Origin: Burkholderia latens
Lineage (GTDB): Bacteria > Pseudomonadota > Gammaproteobacteria > Burkholderiales > Burkholderiaceae
Direction of reading: 5' to 3'
Assembly (NCBI RefSeq): GCF_902499045.1
Contig: NZ_CABVPL010000034.1
Coordinates: 1-64,000, forward strand
Length of the DNA: 64,000 nt
In this document: positions 7,086 through 16,215 of the stretch, piece after piece
How positions within the stretch are numbered: position 1 is the stretch's first letter
Layout: each line of letters begins with the position of its first letter
Program-made: the position numbers and the translations under genes
Notes under the pieces: generated by a model
Database searches by the model: none
What the model was told of the DNA's origin: nothing
What the model saw: only the letters and a program-made list of their open reading frames with translations

Positions 7086-7322
7086 ATGGGAATCATCAAG
7101 ATCTCCGAGCACATGCACGAACGGCTGCGCTCGACCAGCACCGCGCTGAGCCGCTCGATCAATGCGCAGGCGGAGCACTGGCTGCGCGTCGGGATGCTGT
7201 CGGAACTCAATCCGTCGCTGTCCTACGGCGATATCTGCCGGATGCTGATCGAAACCGAAGGCCGCGGCGGTGACGCCGGCGCGGCGGAGCCGGTGGCCCA
7301 CCGCATCGAGCAGGTGGCGTAA
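7086..7322 (+). CDS. ParD-like protein (antitoxin-type, PF11903-like)
   Basis: The 78-residue protein begins MGIIKISEHMHERLRSTSTALSRSINAQAEHWLRVG. This is a ribbon-helix-helix-like N terminus with the pattern of the ParD_like family, followed by a helical ICRMLIETE segment. Such proteins would bind DNA or a partner as antitoxins do, but no toxin gene is adjacent. The stop TAA shares its last base with the ATG of the methionine aminopeptidase gene (TAATG), so the two are translationally coupled. An AT-rich patch with a possible promoter lies just upstream (7025-7085). Confidence 0.75.
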   Translation: MGIIKISEHMHERLRSTSTALSRSINAQAEHWLRVGMLSELNPSLSYGDICRMLIETEGRGGDAGAAEPVAHRIEQVA

Positions 7323-8128
7323 TGGCGAGACGCGAAATCCCGATCCGCGGCGCCGCGGAAATCGCCAAGTCGCGCGAGGCCGCGAAGCTCGCGTCGCGCG
7401 TACTGGCGATGATCACCGAGCACGTGAAGCCGGGCGTCACGACCGACGAACTCGATGCGCGCTGCCGTGAATACATCGTCGACGAACTCGGTGCGATTCC
7501 GGCGAACATCGGCTACCACGGCTATCCGAAAACGCTGTGCACGTCGGTCAATCACGTGGTCTGTCACGGCATTCCGTCGTCGCGGCCGATGCGAGACGGC
7601 GACATCGTGAACCTCGACATCGCGGTGATCAAGGACGGCTGGTTCGGCGACACGAGCCGCATGTACTTCGTCGGCGAGCCCGGCGAACTGGCGCGGCGCC
7701 TCGTCGCAGTGACGTACGAGGCGATGCATGCGGGGATCCGTGCAGTGCGTCCGGGCGCGACGCTCGGCGACGTCGGTTACGCGATCCAGCAGGTCGCGCA
7801 TCGCGAAGGGTTCAGCGTGGTTCGCGAGTACTGCGGGCACGGGATCGGCGACGTGTATCACGACGAGCCGCAGGTGCTGCACTATGGCCGTCCGGGCACC
7901 GGCGTGCCGCTGCGCCCCGGAATGATCTTCACGATCGAGCCGATGCTGAATGCGGGCAAGCGCGATACGCGCGTGCTCGCGGACGGCTGGACGGTCGTCA
8001 CGAAGGATCATTCGCTGTCCGCGCAATGGGAGCACATGGTCGTGGTGACGGAGCAGGGCGTCGAGATCCTGTCGGACGACGCGAAGCCGCAAGCGTCCGC
8101 GGCGCTGTCGGGCACGCACGTGGCCTGA
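7322..8128 (+). CDS. map: Type I methionine aminopeptidase
   Basis: This 268-residue cytoplasmic metalloprotease removes N-terminal Met from new proteins. All expected ligands are visible: the substrate His in NHVVCHGIP, Asp in NLDIAVIKDG and DTSRMYF, His in EYCGHGIGDVYH, Glu in FTIEPML, and Glu in SAQWEHMVVVTE. The length is normal. It is not beside rpsB, where the housekeeping map usually sits, so this may be a second copy. Coupling to the ParD-like gene is the notable context. Confidence 0.93.
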   Translation: MARREIPIRGAAEIAKSREAAKLASRVLAMITEHVKPGVTTDELDARCREYIVDELGAIPANIGYHGYPKTLCTSVNHVVCHGIPSSRPMRDGDIVNLDIAVIKDGWFGDTSRMYFVGEPGELARRLVAVTYEAMHAGIRAVRPGATLGDVGYAIQQVAHREGFSVVREYCGHGIGDVYHDEPQVLHYGRPGTGVPLRPGMIFTIEPMLNAGKRDTRVLADGWTVVTKDHSLSAQWEHMVVVTEQGVEILSDDAKPQASAALSGTHVA

Positions 8129-8168
8129 CGGGTGCGCAAGGCGCACGCACCGTCGGCGCAACGAAAAA

Positions 8169-8190
8169 CGGGCCCCGTCAGGGGCCCGTG
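8169..8190 (+). terminator. Hairpin between map and the msrC-like gene
   Basis: ACGGGCCCC/GGGGCCCGT with a 4-nt loop lies between convergent genes. No strong T-run is present, but A-rich sequence precedes it, so it may act on the minus-strand transcript. Confidence 0.5.
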
Positions 8191-8257
8191 TCATTGGCCC
8201 TCAGGCCATGCGATCGGCAGGCGGGCGCCTCTGCCGCCCTGACCGGCCGCGCGGCGC

Positions 8258-8764
8258 TTATCGGCCGCGCGCCTTTTCCCAAGCATGTTCGACGAACACG
8301 CGGCACAGCGCTTCCATCCCGTTGCGGTCTTCGTCGTCGAAACGCGCGGCGACGGGGCTGTCGACGTCCCACACGCCGATCAGCGTGCCGTCGGCGGCCA
8401 CCAGCGGCACGACGATCTCCGATTCCGACGCGGCGTCGCACGCGATATGGCCCGGGAATTCATGCACGTCGCGCACGACCTGCGTCTCGCGGGTCTGCGC
8501 GGCCGTGCCGCACACGCCCTTGCCGAGCGCGATACGCACGCACGCAGGCTTGCCCTGGAACGGCCCGACGACGAGTTCCGTCCCGTCGAAGAAATAGAAG
8601 CCGGCCCAGTTCAGGCGGTCGAGCGAGTGATAGACGAGCGCCGAGAAGTTCGCGGCGTTTGCGATCAGGTCGCGCTCCGATTCGGCGAGGGCGCGCGCCT
8701 GCTCGACGAGCGTCGCATAGAGTTCGGCCTTGGAGGCGTGAGGGTCGGTGGACAGCGTGAACAT
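8258..8764 (-). CDS. msrC: Free methionine-(R)-sulfoxide reductase (GAF domain)
   Basis: This 168-residue single GAF-domain enzyme reduces free Met-R-sulfoxide in the cytoplasm. The three family cysteines are Cys75 (KPACVRIAL), Cys85 (GKGVCGTAAQ) and Cys109 (HIACDAASESEIVVPL). Their spacing matches the E. coli enzyme, in which the last two form the catalytic disulfide. The length is typical. It is a stand-alone gene, convergent with map. Confidence 0.9.
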   Translation of the reverse strand: MFTLSTDPHASKAELYATLVEQARALAESERDLIANAANFSALVYHSLDRLNWAGFYFFDGTELVVGPFQGKPACVRIALGKGVCGTAAQTRETQVVRDVHEFPGHIACDAASESEIVVPLVAADGTLIGVWDVDSPVAARFDDEDRNGMEALCRVFVEHAWEKARGR

Positions 8765-8909
8765 GGCTGGATGGCAAAAAGAATGGTGAACAGCGGATTG
8801 CGAAACGCGCGATGCGCGTCCCGCAGTCTACGGCACGCGCGGCCGGTGTGCAGCGTCCGATTCGGGAGGCACGGCGCCGAAAGCGCGGCAACGGCGCGAT
8901 CGACATCGC

Positions 8910-9830
8910 TCAATCGGGTTCGAGCTCGGCGAACCGTTCGGCCAGGAAATCCAGCAGCGCGCGCACGGCCGGCAGCAGCCCGCGCCGCGACGCGAACACC
9001 GCGTGCACGATCTCGCGGCGCGGCGCCCAGGCCGGCAGCACGGCGATCAGTTCGCCGCGCGCGACTTCGTCGCGCACCATCATCGTCGGCAACTGCACGA
9101 CGCCGACCCCCGCGACGGCCGCCGCGCGCAGCGCGAGCATGCCGCCCGTCACGAGCCGCGGCTGGTGGTGGATCTCCGCTTGCGCGCCGTCCGGGCCGCG
9201 CAGCCGCCACACGTGCGCGGCCTGCGGCACGCCATGATCGAGGCTCGGCAGGCGCGTGAGATCGGCCGGAACGGCCGGCACGCCATGCGCGTGCAGCAGC
9301 GCGGGGCTCGCAACGAGGCACTGGCCGCGCTCGGCCAGCACGCGTAGCGCGAGGTCGCTGTCTTCGAGCGGCGGCGGACGCACGCGGATCGCGACGTCGA
9401 TCCCTTCGCCGACCACGTCGACGCGCCGGTTGGTCGCCTCCAGGTGAATCTCGACGCGCGGGCACGCGGCCATGAACGCGGCGATCATCGTGCCGACCAG
9501 CGAATCGAGCAGCGCGACCGGGCAGCTGACGCGCACGATGCCGCGCGGCTCCTCGTGCAGCAGCGCGATCGCCTCGTCGGCGGCGTCGGCTTCGACGAGC
9601 ATCGCGCGGCAATGCGCGTAATACGTGTGGCCGACGTCGGTGACGGTGAAACGGCGCGTCGAGCGCTGGATCAGCCGCATCCCGAGCCGCGCCTCGAGCA
9701 GCGCGATGCGGCGGCTCAGTTTCGATTTCGGCATGTTCAGCGCGCGCCCGGCCGGCGCGAAGCCGCCGTGCTCGACCACCTGCACGAAGTAATAGAGATC
9801 GTTCAGATCCCGTTCGTTATCGTTCATCAA
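8910..9830 (-). CDS. LysR-family transcriptional regulator
   Basis: The 306-residue protein has an N-terminal winged HTH (FAPAGRALNMPKSKLSRRIALLEARLG, about 22-48) and a type 2 periplasmic-binding-fold effector domain from about 90. It is divergent from the pirin gene (107-bp spacer), the classic LysR arrangement, so pirin is its probable target. The inducer is not predictable. Confidence 0.9.
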   Translation of the reverse strand: MMNDNERDLNDLYYFVQVVEHGGFAPAGRALNMPKSKLSRRIALLEARLGMRLIQRSTRRFTVTDVGHTYYAHCRAMLVEADAADEAIALLHEEPRGIVRVSCPVALLDSLVGTMIAAFMAACPRVEIHLEATNRRVDVVGEGIDVAIRVRPPPLEDSDLALRVLAERGQCLVASPALLHAHGVPAVPADLTRLPSLDHGVPQAAHVWRLRGPDGAQAEIHHQPRLVTGGMLALRAAAVAGVGVVQLPTMMVRDEVARGELIAVLPAWAPRREIVHAVFASRRGLLPAVRALLDFLAERFAELEPD

Positions 9831-9937
9831 ATAGAACGCTGAGTGCGATTTCCGCAGTCTACCGGATCGATCGTTCCACCTCTATATTCGTAGTCAGGAT
9901 GCGAAACACGTGTTTCGCCGCAATCTGGAGAAGGCAA

Positions 9938-10804
9938 GTGAAGAAGATCAAGGGTGTGTACAGTGCGCCGCGCGGTCATTGGGTGGGCGACGGCTTCCCG
10001 GTGCGTTCGCTGTTCAGCTATCAGTCTCACGGTACTCACCTGAGCCCGTTCCTGCTGCTCGACTACGCGGGGCCCGCGAACTTCGAGCCGGCTTCGGCGC
10101 CGCGCGGCGTCGGCCAGCACCCGCATCGCGGGTTCGAAACGGTGACGATCGTCTATGACGGCGAAGTCGCTCACCGCGACTCGACCGGCGCGGGCGGCAC
10201 GATCGGCCCCGGCGACGTGCAGTGGATGACGGCTGCGAGCGGGATCCTGCACGAGGAGTTCCACTCGGAGGCCTTCACGAAGCGTGGCGGGCCGCTCGAA
10301 ATGGTGCAGCTGTGGGTGAATCTGCCTGCCGCCGACAAGATGGGCGAGCCCGGCTATCAGACGATTCTCGACGCCGACATCCCGGTAGTCGAACTGCCGG
10401 ACGGCGCAGGCCGCGCGCGGATCATCGCGGGCGAACTCGACGGGCGGCGCGGGCCGGCTCGCACGCATACGCCGATCGACGTGTGGGACGTGCGGCTCGC
10501 CGCTGGCGGACGCGCGCGGTTCCCGATCGCCGAAGGGCGCACGCTGGCGGTAGTCGTGCTGAGCGGTACGCTGCTGGTGAACGGCGAGACGATCGCCCGC
10601 GAAGCGCAGTTCGTGCAGCTGAGCCGCGACGGCCGCGACGTCGAGCTCGAAGCGAACGGCGACGCGAAGCTGCTGATCCTGAGCGGCGAGCCGATCGATG
10701 AGCCGGTCGTCGGTTACGGCCCGTTCGTGATGAACTCGCAAGAGGAAATCCGGACCGCGATCGACGATTTCAACAATGGCCGCTTCGGCCGGATGCCGGC
10801 CTGA
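9938..10804 (+). CDS. Pirin-family bicupin protein
   Basis: The protein has about 288 residues from GTG 9938, chosen because GGAG lies 7-10 nt upstream and VKKIKGVYSAP is a typical pirin start; a longer ATG start at 9899 lacks a ribosome site. The N-terminal cupin carries the metal-binding set HPHRGFETVT and HEEFHSE. The C-terminal cupin ends in the pirin-typical FVMNSQEEIRTAIDDF. Some pirins oxidise flavonoids, others act in redox-linked regulation; neither role can be assigned here. It is divergent from a LysR gene. Confidence 0.88.
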   Translation: MKKIKGVYSAPRGHWVGDGFPVRSLFSYQSHGTHLSPFLLLDYAGPANFEPASAPRGVGQHPHRGFETVTIVYDGEVAHRDSTGAGGTIGPGDVQWMTAASGILHEEFHSEAFTKRGGPLEMVQLWVNLPAADKMGEPGYQTILDADIPVVELPDGAGRARIIAGELDGRRGPARTHTPIDVWDVRLAAGGRARFPIAEGRTLAVVVLSGTLLVNGETIAREAQFVQLSRDGRDVELEANGDAKLLILSGEPIDEPVVGYGPFVMNSQEEIRTAIDDFNNGRFGRMPA

Positions 10805-10810
10805 TCGACA

Positions 10811-10838
10811 GGCCCCGCGCGTTGCGGGGCCTTTTTTT
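10811..10838 (+). terminator. Rho-independent terminator of the pirin gene
   Basis: GGCCCCGC/GCGGGGCC with a 5-nt loop is followed by seven T residues, 6 bp after the stop codon. Confidence 0.92.
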
Positions 10839-10930
10839 CATGTGCGCAACGGCGGTCGCGTGCCGGGTGCGCTTCGAGCATAATCGACGGTTGCCGCGCG
10901 CCGGCCGGCGCGCCCGAATCAGGACCGCAC

Positions 10931-11422
10931 ATGAACGCTTCCGCACTCGCCCCATCCCCGCGCGCCGCCGATCTGGACTGGCGCTGGAAATTCTTCGACG
11001 CGCTGACGACGCGCGAACTCTACACGATCCTCGACGCGCGCAGCGCCGTGTTCGTGGTCGAGCAGAACTGCGTGTATCGCGACATCGACGATGCGGATCA
11101 GACCGCGTGGCACCTGGCCGCATACGATCCGGCGGGGCGTCTTGCCGGCTATCTGCGCGTGCTGCTGCCGGATGCGCAGCACGCCGACGTGCGCATCGGC
11201 CGCGTGCTGACGACGGCGCCGTTCCGTGGCGCGGGCCTCGGCAACACGCTGATTTCGCGCGCACTCGAGCACATCGGCGCGCAGTGGCCGGGTGCGCAGG
11301 TCAGCCTGCATGCGCAGGCCCATCTGCAGCGTTTCTATGGGGCGTTCGGCTTCACGCCGAGCTCGGACGTGCACGACGAGGATGGCATCCCGCACGTGTG
11401 GATGACCCGCGCGCGCGGCTGA
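10931..11422 (+). CDS. elaA: GNAT acetyltransferase, ElaA type
   Basis: The 163-residue protein has the ElaA pattern: WRWKFFDALTTRELYTILDAR, then VFVVEQNCVYRDIDDAD, an acetyl-CoA loop region (VLTTAPFRGAGLGNTLI) and a C-terminal LQRFYGAFGF. It is cytoplasmic with unknown physiological substrate. It is a single gene with a short leader, convergent with the ctaG-like gene. Confidence 0.85.
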   Translation: MNASALAPSPRAADLDWRWKFFDALTTRELYTILDARSAVFVVEQNCVYRDIDDADQTAWHLAAYDPAGRLAGYLRVLLPDAQHADVRIGRVLTTAPFRGAGLGNTLISRALEHIGAQWPGAQVSLHAQAHLQRFYGAFGFTPSSDVHDEDGIPHVWMTRARG

Positions 11423-11441
11423 CCCGCGGCGCGGCAAGGAG

Positions 11442-12314
11442 TCAGTGGGCGGCGCGCGTCGCCGGCGGGCGTTCGGTGCGCCGCGCGGCGGCCCGTTCGT
11501 CGATCAGGCGGCCGCGCGCGGACAGCCGCAGCCAGTGCCGCAGCGCGATCAGCGCGCCGATCACGCTCATCATCGAACCAGGAATCCACAGCAGCAGCCC
11601 GCCGATCTGCTGGTCGCGCAGCGGGCTCAGCCACGTGAATGCTCGCCCGCAGATCGAATAGATCGGATACAGCTCGTGCGGCGTGAAGAAGATCAGCGCG
11701 CCGAGCGCGATCTGCGGCGGGATCGCCGCGACGACGACCAGGATCCGGCGTCCCGGCGACAGCCGCGCGGGCGGCGCGGGCCGCGGATCGACGACGAGCC
11801 ACCAGAACAGCAGCCCGTCGATCACCATGCTCCAGTTCATCACGCGATACAGACGCCAGTCGAGCATCGCGATGAAGTGGATCGGCGACAGCAGCCAGAA
11901 ATAGATCAGCCCGACGAACAGCACGACCGCGACGACCGGATGGAACACCACGTCGAGCGTCTTGCGCACGGGCGACCACGCGAGCGCGGGGCGCACGAAG
12001 CGTTGCCGCCAGCGAAACGGAATGCCCGCGCGGATCGCCGCGCCCGGGTAGGCGAGCGCGATGAAGAACGGCCCGAGATGATGCAGCACGAGGTGCTGCG
12101 CGCGATGCATGAAGAATTCGTGCTCGAAGAAGTAGTCGAGCCGCGTATGCAGCGCGATGTAGAGCGCCGTCAGCCCGAACCAGAACGAGAACTGCCGCAG
12201 CGGCGATACCTTCGCCTTCTTCACGCCGCGCGCGAACAGCACGGCGGCCGCCAGCACCGCGACGACCACGGTCGGCGACGGTTCCCACGGATCGAGCCAG
12301 TACAGAACGTTCAT
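11442..12314 (-). CDS. ctaG: CtaG-type cytochrome c oxidase assembly membrane protein
   Basis: The 290-residue inner-membrane protein (caa3_CtaG family) has about seven hydrophobic helices and conserved His in FFEHEFFMHRAQHLVLHHLGPF, suited to copper handling. It is the last gene of a minus-strand set with a PCu(A)C chaperone and an SCO protein, 10 bp after the former. The three should deliver copper to a haem-copper oxidase whose subunits are not in the window. It is distinct from the CtaG/Cox11 type. Confidence 0.85.
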   Translation of the reverse strand: MNVLYWLDPWEPSPTVVVAVLAAAVLFARGVKKAKVSPLRQFSFWFGLTALYIALHTRLDYFFEHEFFMHRAQHLVLHHLGPFFIALAYPGAAIRAGIPFRWRQRFVRPALAWSPVRKTLDVVFHPVVAVVLFVGLIYFWLLSPIHFIAMLDWRLYRVMNWSMVIDGLLFWWLVVDPRPAPPARLSPGRRILVVVAAIPPQIALGALIFFTPHELYPIYSICGRAFTWLSPLRDQQIGGLLLWIPGSMMSVIGALIALRHWLRLSARGRLIDERAAARRTERPPATRAAH

Positions 12315-12324
12315 CGCGCGCGCA

Positions 12325-12765
12325 TCACTTCGCCCGGGCCGGCGATTTCACGGCGAACGGCGCGTCGACCGTTTCGCCGTCGGAGAACTTCAGGCGCACG
12401 CGCACGGTGTCGCCGGGCTTGATCGCGCGCTTCGGCTCCTCGAGCATGAAGTGATAGCCGCCCGGCGCGATGTCCACCTTGCCGCGCGCGGGGATCGTCA
12501 GCTTGTCGACCATTTCCATCTTCTGCGTCGAGCCGTTCGATACCGTCTGGTGCAGCATCGCCATCCCGTAGTCGGGGCTGTCGGCGTCGACGAGATCGAC
12601 CGGCTTGTCGCCCGTGTTGACGATGGTCACGTAGCCGCCGGCGGGCAACTGGTTCGGCAGCCAGCGCACCCATCCGTTCTGCGCGGTGATCGCGCCGGCG
12701 GCGTACGCGTGTGCACCGCTGCACAGCGCGGCGAGGAGGGCGAATGACTTGAGGGTCGTCTTCAT
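12325..12765 (-). CDS. PCu(A)C periplasmic copper chaperone
   Basis: The protein has about 146 residues from ATG 12765. The start gives a clean signal peptide (MKTTLKSFALLAALCSGAHAYA); an in-frame ATG 15 nt upstream is less likely. The Cu(I)-binding Met/His set is visible: MAMLHQTV, KMEMVDKL and GGYHFMLEEP, matching the family pattern HxnMxnHxM. It transfers copper to the CuA site of oxidases, together with the SCO protein encoded just upstream. Confidence 0.9.
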   Translation of the reverse strand: MKTTLKSFALLAALCSGAHAYAAGAITAQNGWVRWLPNQLPAGGYVTIVNTGDKPVDLVDADSPDYGMAMLHQTVSNGSTQKMEMVDKLTIPARGKVDIAPGGYHFMLEEPKRAIKPGDTVRVRLKFSDGETVDAPFAVKSPARAK

Positions 12766-12780
12766 GTCGATGTTCGGCAT

Positions 12781-13428
12781 TCAGGAGGTGGCGGAGGGGG
12801 TGTCGATGATTCGGCGTACGTCGGCGGCGATCGCGTCAGGCGAGTCGCCGTCGGTGGCGAGCAGGCGTGCGCGGCCGTTTGCGTCGAAGATGTAGACGGC
12901 CGAGCTGTGCGTGACCTCGTAGCCGCCGGACGGATCGCGCCGTTCCATCTGGTAGGCGACGCGATAGCGTTTCGCGAGCGATTCGATCTGGCCGTCGGTG
13001 CCGGTCAGGCCGCGCGCATGCGCGGCGTCGAACGCTGCGACGTACGACTGCATCGCCTGCGGCGTGTCGCGCGCGGGATCGACCGATACGAACAGGATGC
13101 GCACGTCGTTCGCGTGCGTGCCGAGCTTCGCGAGCACGTCCATCAGCCGCGCCATCGTTTCCGGGCACACGTCCGGGCAGTGCGTGTAGCCGAAGTAGAC
13201 GAGCGCGACGCGGCCGCGAAACGCATTCGCATCGATCGGCCGGCCGTCGCCGCCGGTCAGCGTGAACGACAGGTCGGGCAGGTGGCCCGTGACGTTGGTC
13301 AGGTGCCAGTTCGGCTCGTCGTGCGTGCACGCGGCGAGCGCGGCGGCGGCGCCGAGCGCGGCAGCCGCGCGGACTAACCGGGTGAGGCTGGGGAAGCGCC
13401 GGTGCGGCGCGGGACGGGCAGACGACAT
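12781..13428 (-). CDS. SCO1/SenC family copper-thioredoxin-fold protein
   Basis: The 215-residue protein is membrane- or lipid-anchored, with a hydrophobic N terminus ending LAACTHDEP, a likely lipobox with Cys. The SCO copper site is complete: YFGYTHCPDVCPETM (CxxxC) and the distant His in VTHSSAVYIFD. SCO proteins act as thiol reductase or copper donor for CuA. ATG 13428 is the first start with a signal sequence; the open frame extends far upstream only as GC-rich shadow. It heads the SCO-PCu(A)C-CtaG set. Confidence 0.9.
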   Translation of the reverse strand: MSSARPAPHRRFPSLTRLVRAAAALGAAAALAACTHDEPNWHLTNVTGHLPDLSFTLTGGDGRPIDANAFRGRVALVYFGYTHCPDVCPETMARLMDVLAKLGTHANDVRILFVSVDPARDTPQAMQSYVAAFDAAHARGLTGTDGQIESLAKRYRVAYQMERRDPSGGYEVTHSSAVYIFDANGRARLLATDGDSPDAIAADVRRIIDTPSATS

Positions 13429-13710
13429 CCTGGGGCTCGATCGGACGGAACGGTCGCCGGCCGGCGCGGCGCGATGCGTCGCGCGTCCGGCGGTTGCCGA
13501 CTGTAGCGCAATTCGCGCGCCTGCGTCCTTTCGAAACCCGTACGGCACGGGCGAGCGGGGCAATATGTCGCAGTCGGCCGACGCGATCGCGCGCGGTGCG
13601 CCCGGCGCCGGATTCGCCCATCTCGGTACGCAGGCGCGGTAAGATGCGCACAATTCCATTCTCGCAGCCGCAGCCTGCGCCCGCAGGCCGCTCCTCAGAC
13701 CATCGAATCG

Positions 13711-14463
13711 ATGCAATCCGTTCCGGCTTCCTTGTCCCTGACCGATACCGCGTTCTTTTTCGACTTCGACGGCACGCTCGTCGAGCTTGCGCCGACGCCC
13801 GACAGCATTCACGTGCCGCCGTCGCTGCTGACGCTGCTCGACGAACTGCGGCGCCGCTCGCACGGCGCGGTCGCCGTCGTGTCGGGGCGCGGGATCGACA
13901 ACCTCGACACGTTCCTGAACATGCCGGACCTGCCGATCGCAGGCCTGCACGGCGCCGAGCGCCGCGACGCGAACGGCGACACGCAGCGCATCGGGTTCAA
14001 CGACGAACGGCTGCTGCGCATCGAGCGCGAGCTCGCGGCCGTCGTCGACCGCCATCCGGGCATGCTGCTCGAAATCAAGGGCGCGGCCGTTGCGCTGCAC
14101 TATCGCAACGCGCCGGAGCGCGAGCCGGCCGCGCGCGAAGCGGCCGAGCGCCTCGTCGCCGAATACGCGGACGCGTACGTGCTGCAGCCCGGCAAGATGG
14201 TGTTCGAGATCAAGCCGAAGGGCGTCGACAAGGGGCGCGCGCTGGCCGCGTTCCTCGACGAGCCGCCGTTCGCGGGCCGCGTGCCGCTGTTCGCCGGCGA
14301 CGACCTGACCGACGAGAAGGGCTTCGCGGTGGTCAACGCGCGTGGCGGCCTGTCGATCAAGGTCGGCGCGGGCGAGACGTCGGCGCGCATGCGGCTCGAT
14401 TCGGTCGACGCGCTGCACGCGCAGATCGCCCGCTGGCTCGGTGTGGAGCAGCCGGGCGCATGA
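13711..14463 (+). CDS. otsB: Trehalose-6-phosphate phosphatase
   Basis: This 250-residue HAD-superfamily enzyme makes trehalose from trehalose-6-phosphate. It has the nucleophile motif FFDFDGTLVE (about 15-24), VVSGRGIDNLDTFL, a Lys motif in KGVDKGRAL and the Mg-binding FAGDDLTDEKG. The stop overlaps the ATG of otsA (ATGA), so the two are co-translated, with phosphatase first. Trehalose is an osmo- and desiccation protectant. Confidence 0.95.
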   Translation: MQSVPASLSLTDTAFFFDFDGTLVELAPTPDSIHVPPSLLTLLDELRRRSHGAVAVVSGRGIDNLDTFLNMPDLPIAGLHGAERRDANGDTQRIGFNDERLLRIERELAAVVDRHPGMLLEIKGAAVALHYRNAPEREPAAREAAERLVAEYADAYVLQPGKMVFEIKPKGVDKGRALAAFLDEPPFAGRVPLFAGDDLTDEKGFAVVNARGGLSIKVGAGETSARMRLDSVDALHAQIARWLGVEQPGA

Positions 14464-15842
14464 GCCGACTCATCATCGTTTCAAACCGCGTCGCGCCGAT
14501 TTCGGAAGGCGAACCGGCGGCGGGCGGCCTCGCGATCGGCGTCTACGACGCGCTGAAGGAGACGGGCGGCATGTGGTTCGGCTGGAGCGGCGAAGTCGTC
14601 GCATCCGGTGCGCCGCAGATTCGCGTCGAGGAGCACGGCCCCGTCACGTTCGCGACGATCGGGCTGTCGCGCCGCGATTACGACCAGTACTACCGCGGTT
14701 TCTCGAACGCGACGTTGTGGCCCGCGTTCCATTACCGCGCGGACCTGATCCAGTACGACCGCCACGAGTTCGACGGCTACCGCCGCGTGAACGTGTGGCT
14801 CGCGCAGCAACTCGTGCCGCTGTTGCAGGACGACGACGTGATCTGGGTGCACGACTATCACCTGATCCCGTTCGCGCGCGCGCTGCGTGCGGCCGGCGTG
14901 AAGAACCGCATCGGCTTTTTCCTGCACATCCCGTTTCCGGCCGCGCAGGTGCTCGTCAACGTGCCGCCGCATCGCGAACTCGTCGAGTCGCTGTGCGCGT
15001 TCGACCTGCTCGGCTTCCAGACCGAGCCCGACCTGCGCGCGTTCTGCGACTACGTCGAGTTCGAGGCCGGCGGCGAAGTCGCGCGCGAAGGGCGCACGGT
15101 GCGCGTGAACGCGTTCGGCCATTCGCTGCGCGCGGCCGCCTATCCGATCGGCGTGTATCCGGACGAGATCGCGTCGCTCGCGCAAGCGGGCGAGACCGGC
15201 AAGGCCGTGCGCACGCTGGCGACGTCGCTGCGCGGGCGCCAGCTGATCATGAGCGTCGACCGGCTCGATTACTCGAAGGGGCTCGTCGAGCGTTTCCGCG
15301 CGTTCGAGAAGCTGCTCGAGCATCAGGCGTCCATCCGCAATCGCGTGTCGTTCCTGCAGATCGCGCCGTCGACGCGCGCGGACCTGCGCGCGTACCAGGA
15401 CATCCGCGTGCAGCTCGAAGCGGAGTCGGGGCGCATCAACGGCCGCTACGCGGAGCTCGACTGGGCGCCGATCCTCTACATTCACCGGCAGTACGACCGG
15501 CAGGTGCTGGCCGCGCTGTATCGCCTCGCGCGCGTCGGCTTCGTGACGCCGCTGCGCGACGGGATGAATCTCGTCGCGAAGGAGTACGTGTCCGCGCAGG
15601 ATCCGGACGATCCGGGCGTGCTGGTGCTGTCGCGTTTCGCTGGCGCCGCGCGCGAACTGACGGGCGCGCTGATCGTCAATCCGATCGACATCGACGGAAT
15701 GGCCGACGCGCTGTCGCAGGCGCTGACGATGCCGCTCGCCGAGCGGCGCGCGCGGTATGCGGACATGATCGCGCAACTGCGCGAGAACAACGTGTCGGTG
15801 TGGCGTGATAATTTTCTGCGCGATTTGCAGCGTGCCGGGTGA
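14460..15842 (+). CDS. otsA: Trehalose-6-phosphate synthase
   Basis: The 460-residue GT20 enzyme joins glucose from UDP-glucose to glucose-6-phosphate. Visible features are the N-terminal SNRVAP and [11 protein letters not shown] loop, [20 protein letters not shown]-like (IWVHDYHLI), [23 protein letters not shown] and the C-terminal [14 protein letters not shown]. The length is normal. It begins inside the otsB stop codon. Confidence 0.96.
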   Translation: MSRLIIVSNRVAPISEGEPAAGGLAIGVYDALKETGGMWFGWSGEVVASGAPQIRVEEHGPVTFATIGLSRRDYDQYYRGFSNATLWPAFHYRADLIQYDRHEFDGYRRVNVWLAQQLVPLLQDDDVIWVHDYHLIPFARALRAAGVKNRIGFFLHIPFPAAQVLVNVPPHRELVESLCAFDLLGFQTEPDLRAFCDYVEFEAGGEVAREGRTVRVNAFGHSLRAAAYPIGVYPDEIASLAQAGETGKAVRTLATSLRGRQLIMSVDRLDYSKGLVERFRAFEKLLEHQASIRNRVSFLQIAPSTRADLRAYQDIRVQLEAESGRINGRYAELDWAPILYIHRQYDRQVLAALYRLARVGFVTPLRDGMNLVAKEYVSAQDPDDPGVLVLSRFAGAARELTGALIVNPIDIDGMADALSQALTMPLAERRARYADMIAQLRENNVSVWRDNFLRDLQRAG

Positions 15843-15846
15843 CGAC

Positions 15847-15883
15847 GAACAAGCCGCGACACTCGAAACGTCGCGGCTTGTTC
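15847..15883 (+). terminator. Hairpin after otsA
   Basis: A 14-bp perfect stem, GAACAAGCCGCGAC/GTCGCGGCTTGTTC, starts 4 bp after the otsA stop. The T-run is minimal, but the stem sits between convergent genes and can serve both. Confidence 0.7.
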
Positions 15884-15906
15884 GTTAGTGGGACGCGGCG
15901 CGTGCT

Positions 15907-16215
15907 TCAGGTGCCGCTTTGACGATGCACCAGACGCCGCCATAGCCCGCTCAATCGATGTCGAAACCGCCAGGCGAGCCAGCCAACGGCGGTGAATAAC
16001 GCGACATTGAAGAACGATATGGTGAGCCACAGAGCCATCCAGAAATCCTCCATGCTTCCTTCGGTGTTCAGCCCATAGACATCGCCGATGAATAGCCCAA
16101 GCCAGTCTGGATAAGTTGGGAAATAGCTGGGGTGTCGAGTCCAGATGCAGCAATAGAGAAGCGTCGCCAATGTCAGCCAAATCAATAGCGCCACGTACTT
16201 GATGATCATCTTCAT
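15907..16215 (-). CDS. Small inner-membrane protein, probable immunity protein of a DUF2778 effector
   Basis: The 102-residue protein has two membrane helices (about 4-24 and 60-82) and a basic C-terminal tail. ATG 16215 ([14 protein letters not shown]) overlaps the final TGA of the broken DUF2778 gene by ATGA, the signature of an effector-immunity pair. A membrane protein with a periplasmic loop suits protection against an L,D-transpeptidase-like toxin that acts on peptidoglycan. The family is unknown; the role is inferred from context. Base composition is lower in GC than the neighbours. Confidence 0.65.
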   Translation of the reverse strand: MKMIIKYVALLIWLTLATLLYCCIWTRHPSYFPTYPDWLGLFIGDVYGLNTEGSMEDFWMALWLTISFFNVALFTAVGWLAWRFRHRLSGLWRRLVHRQSGT

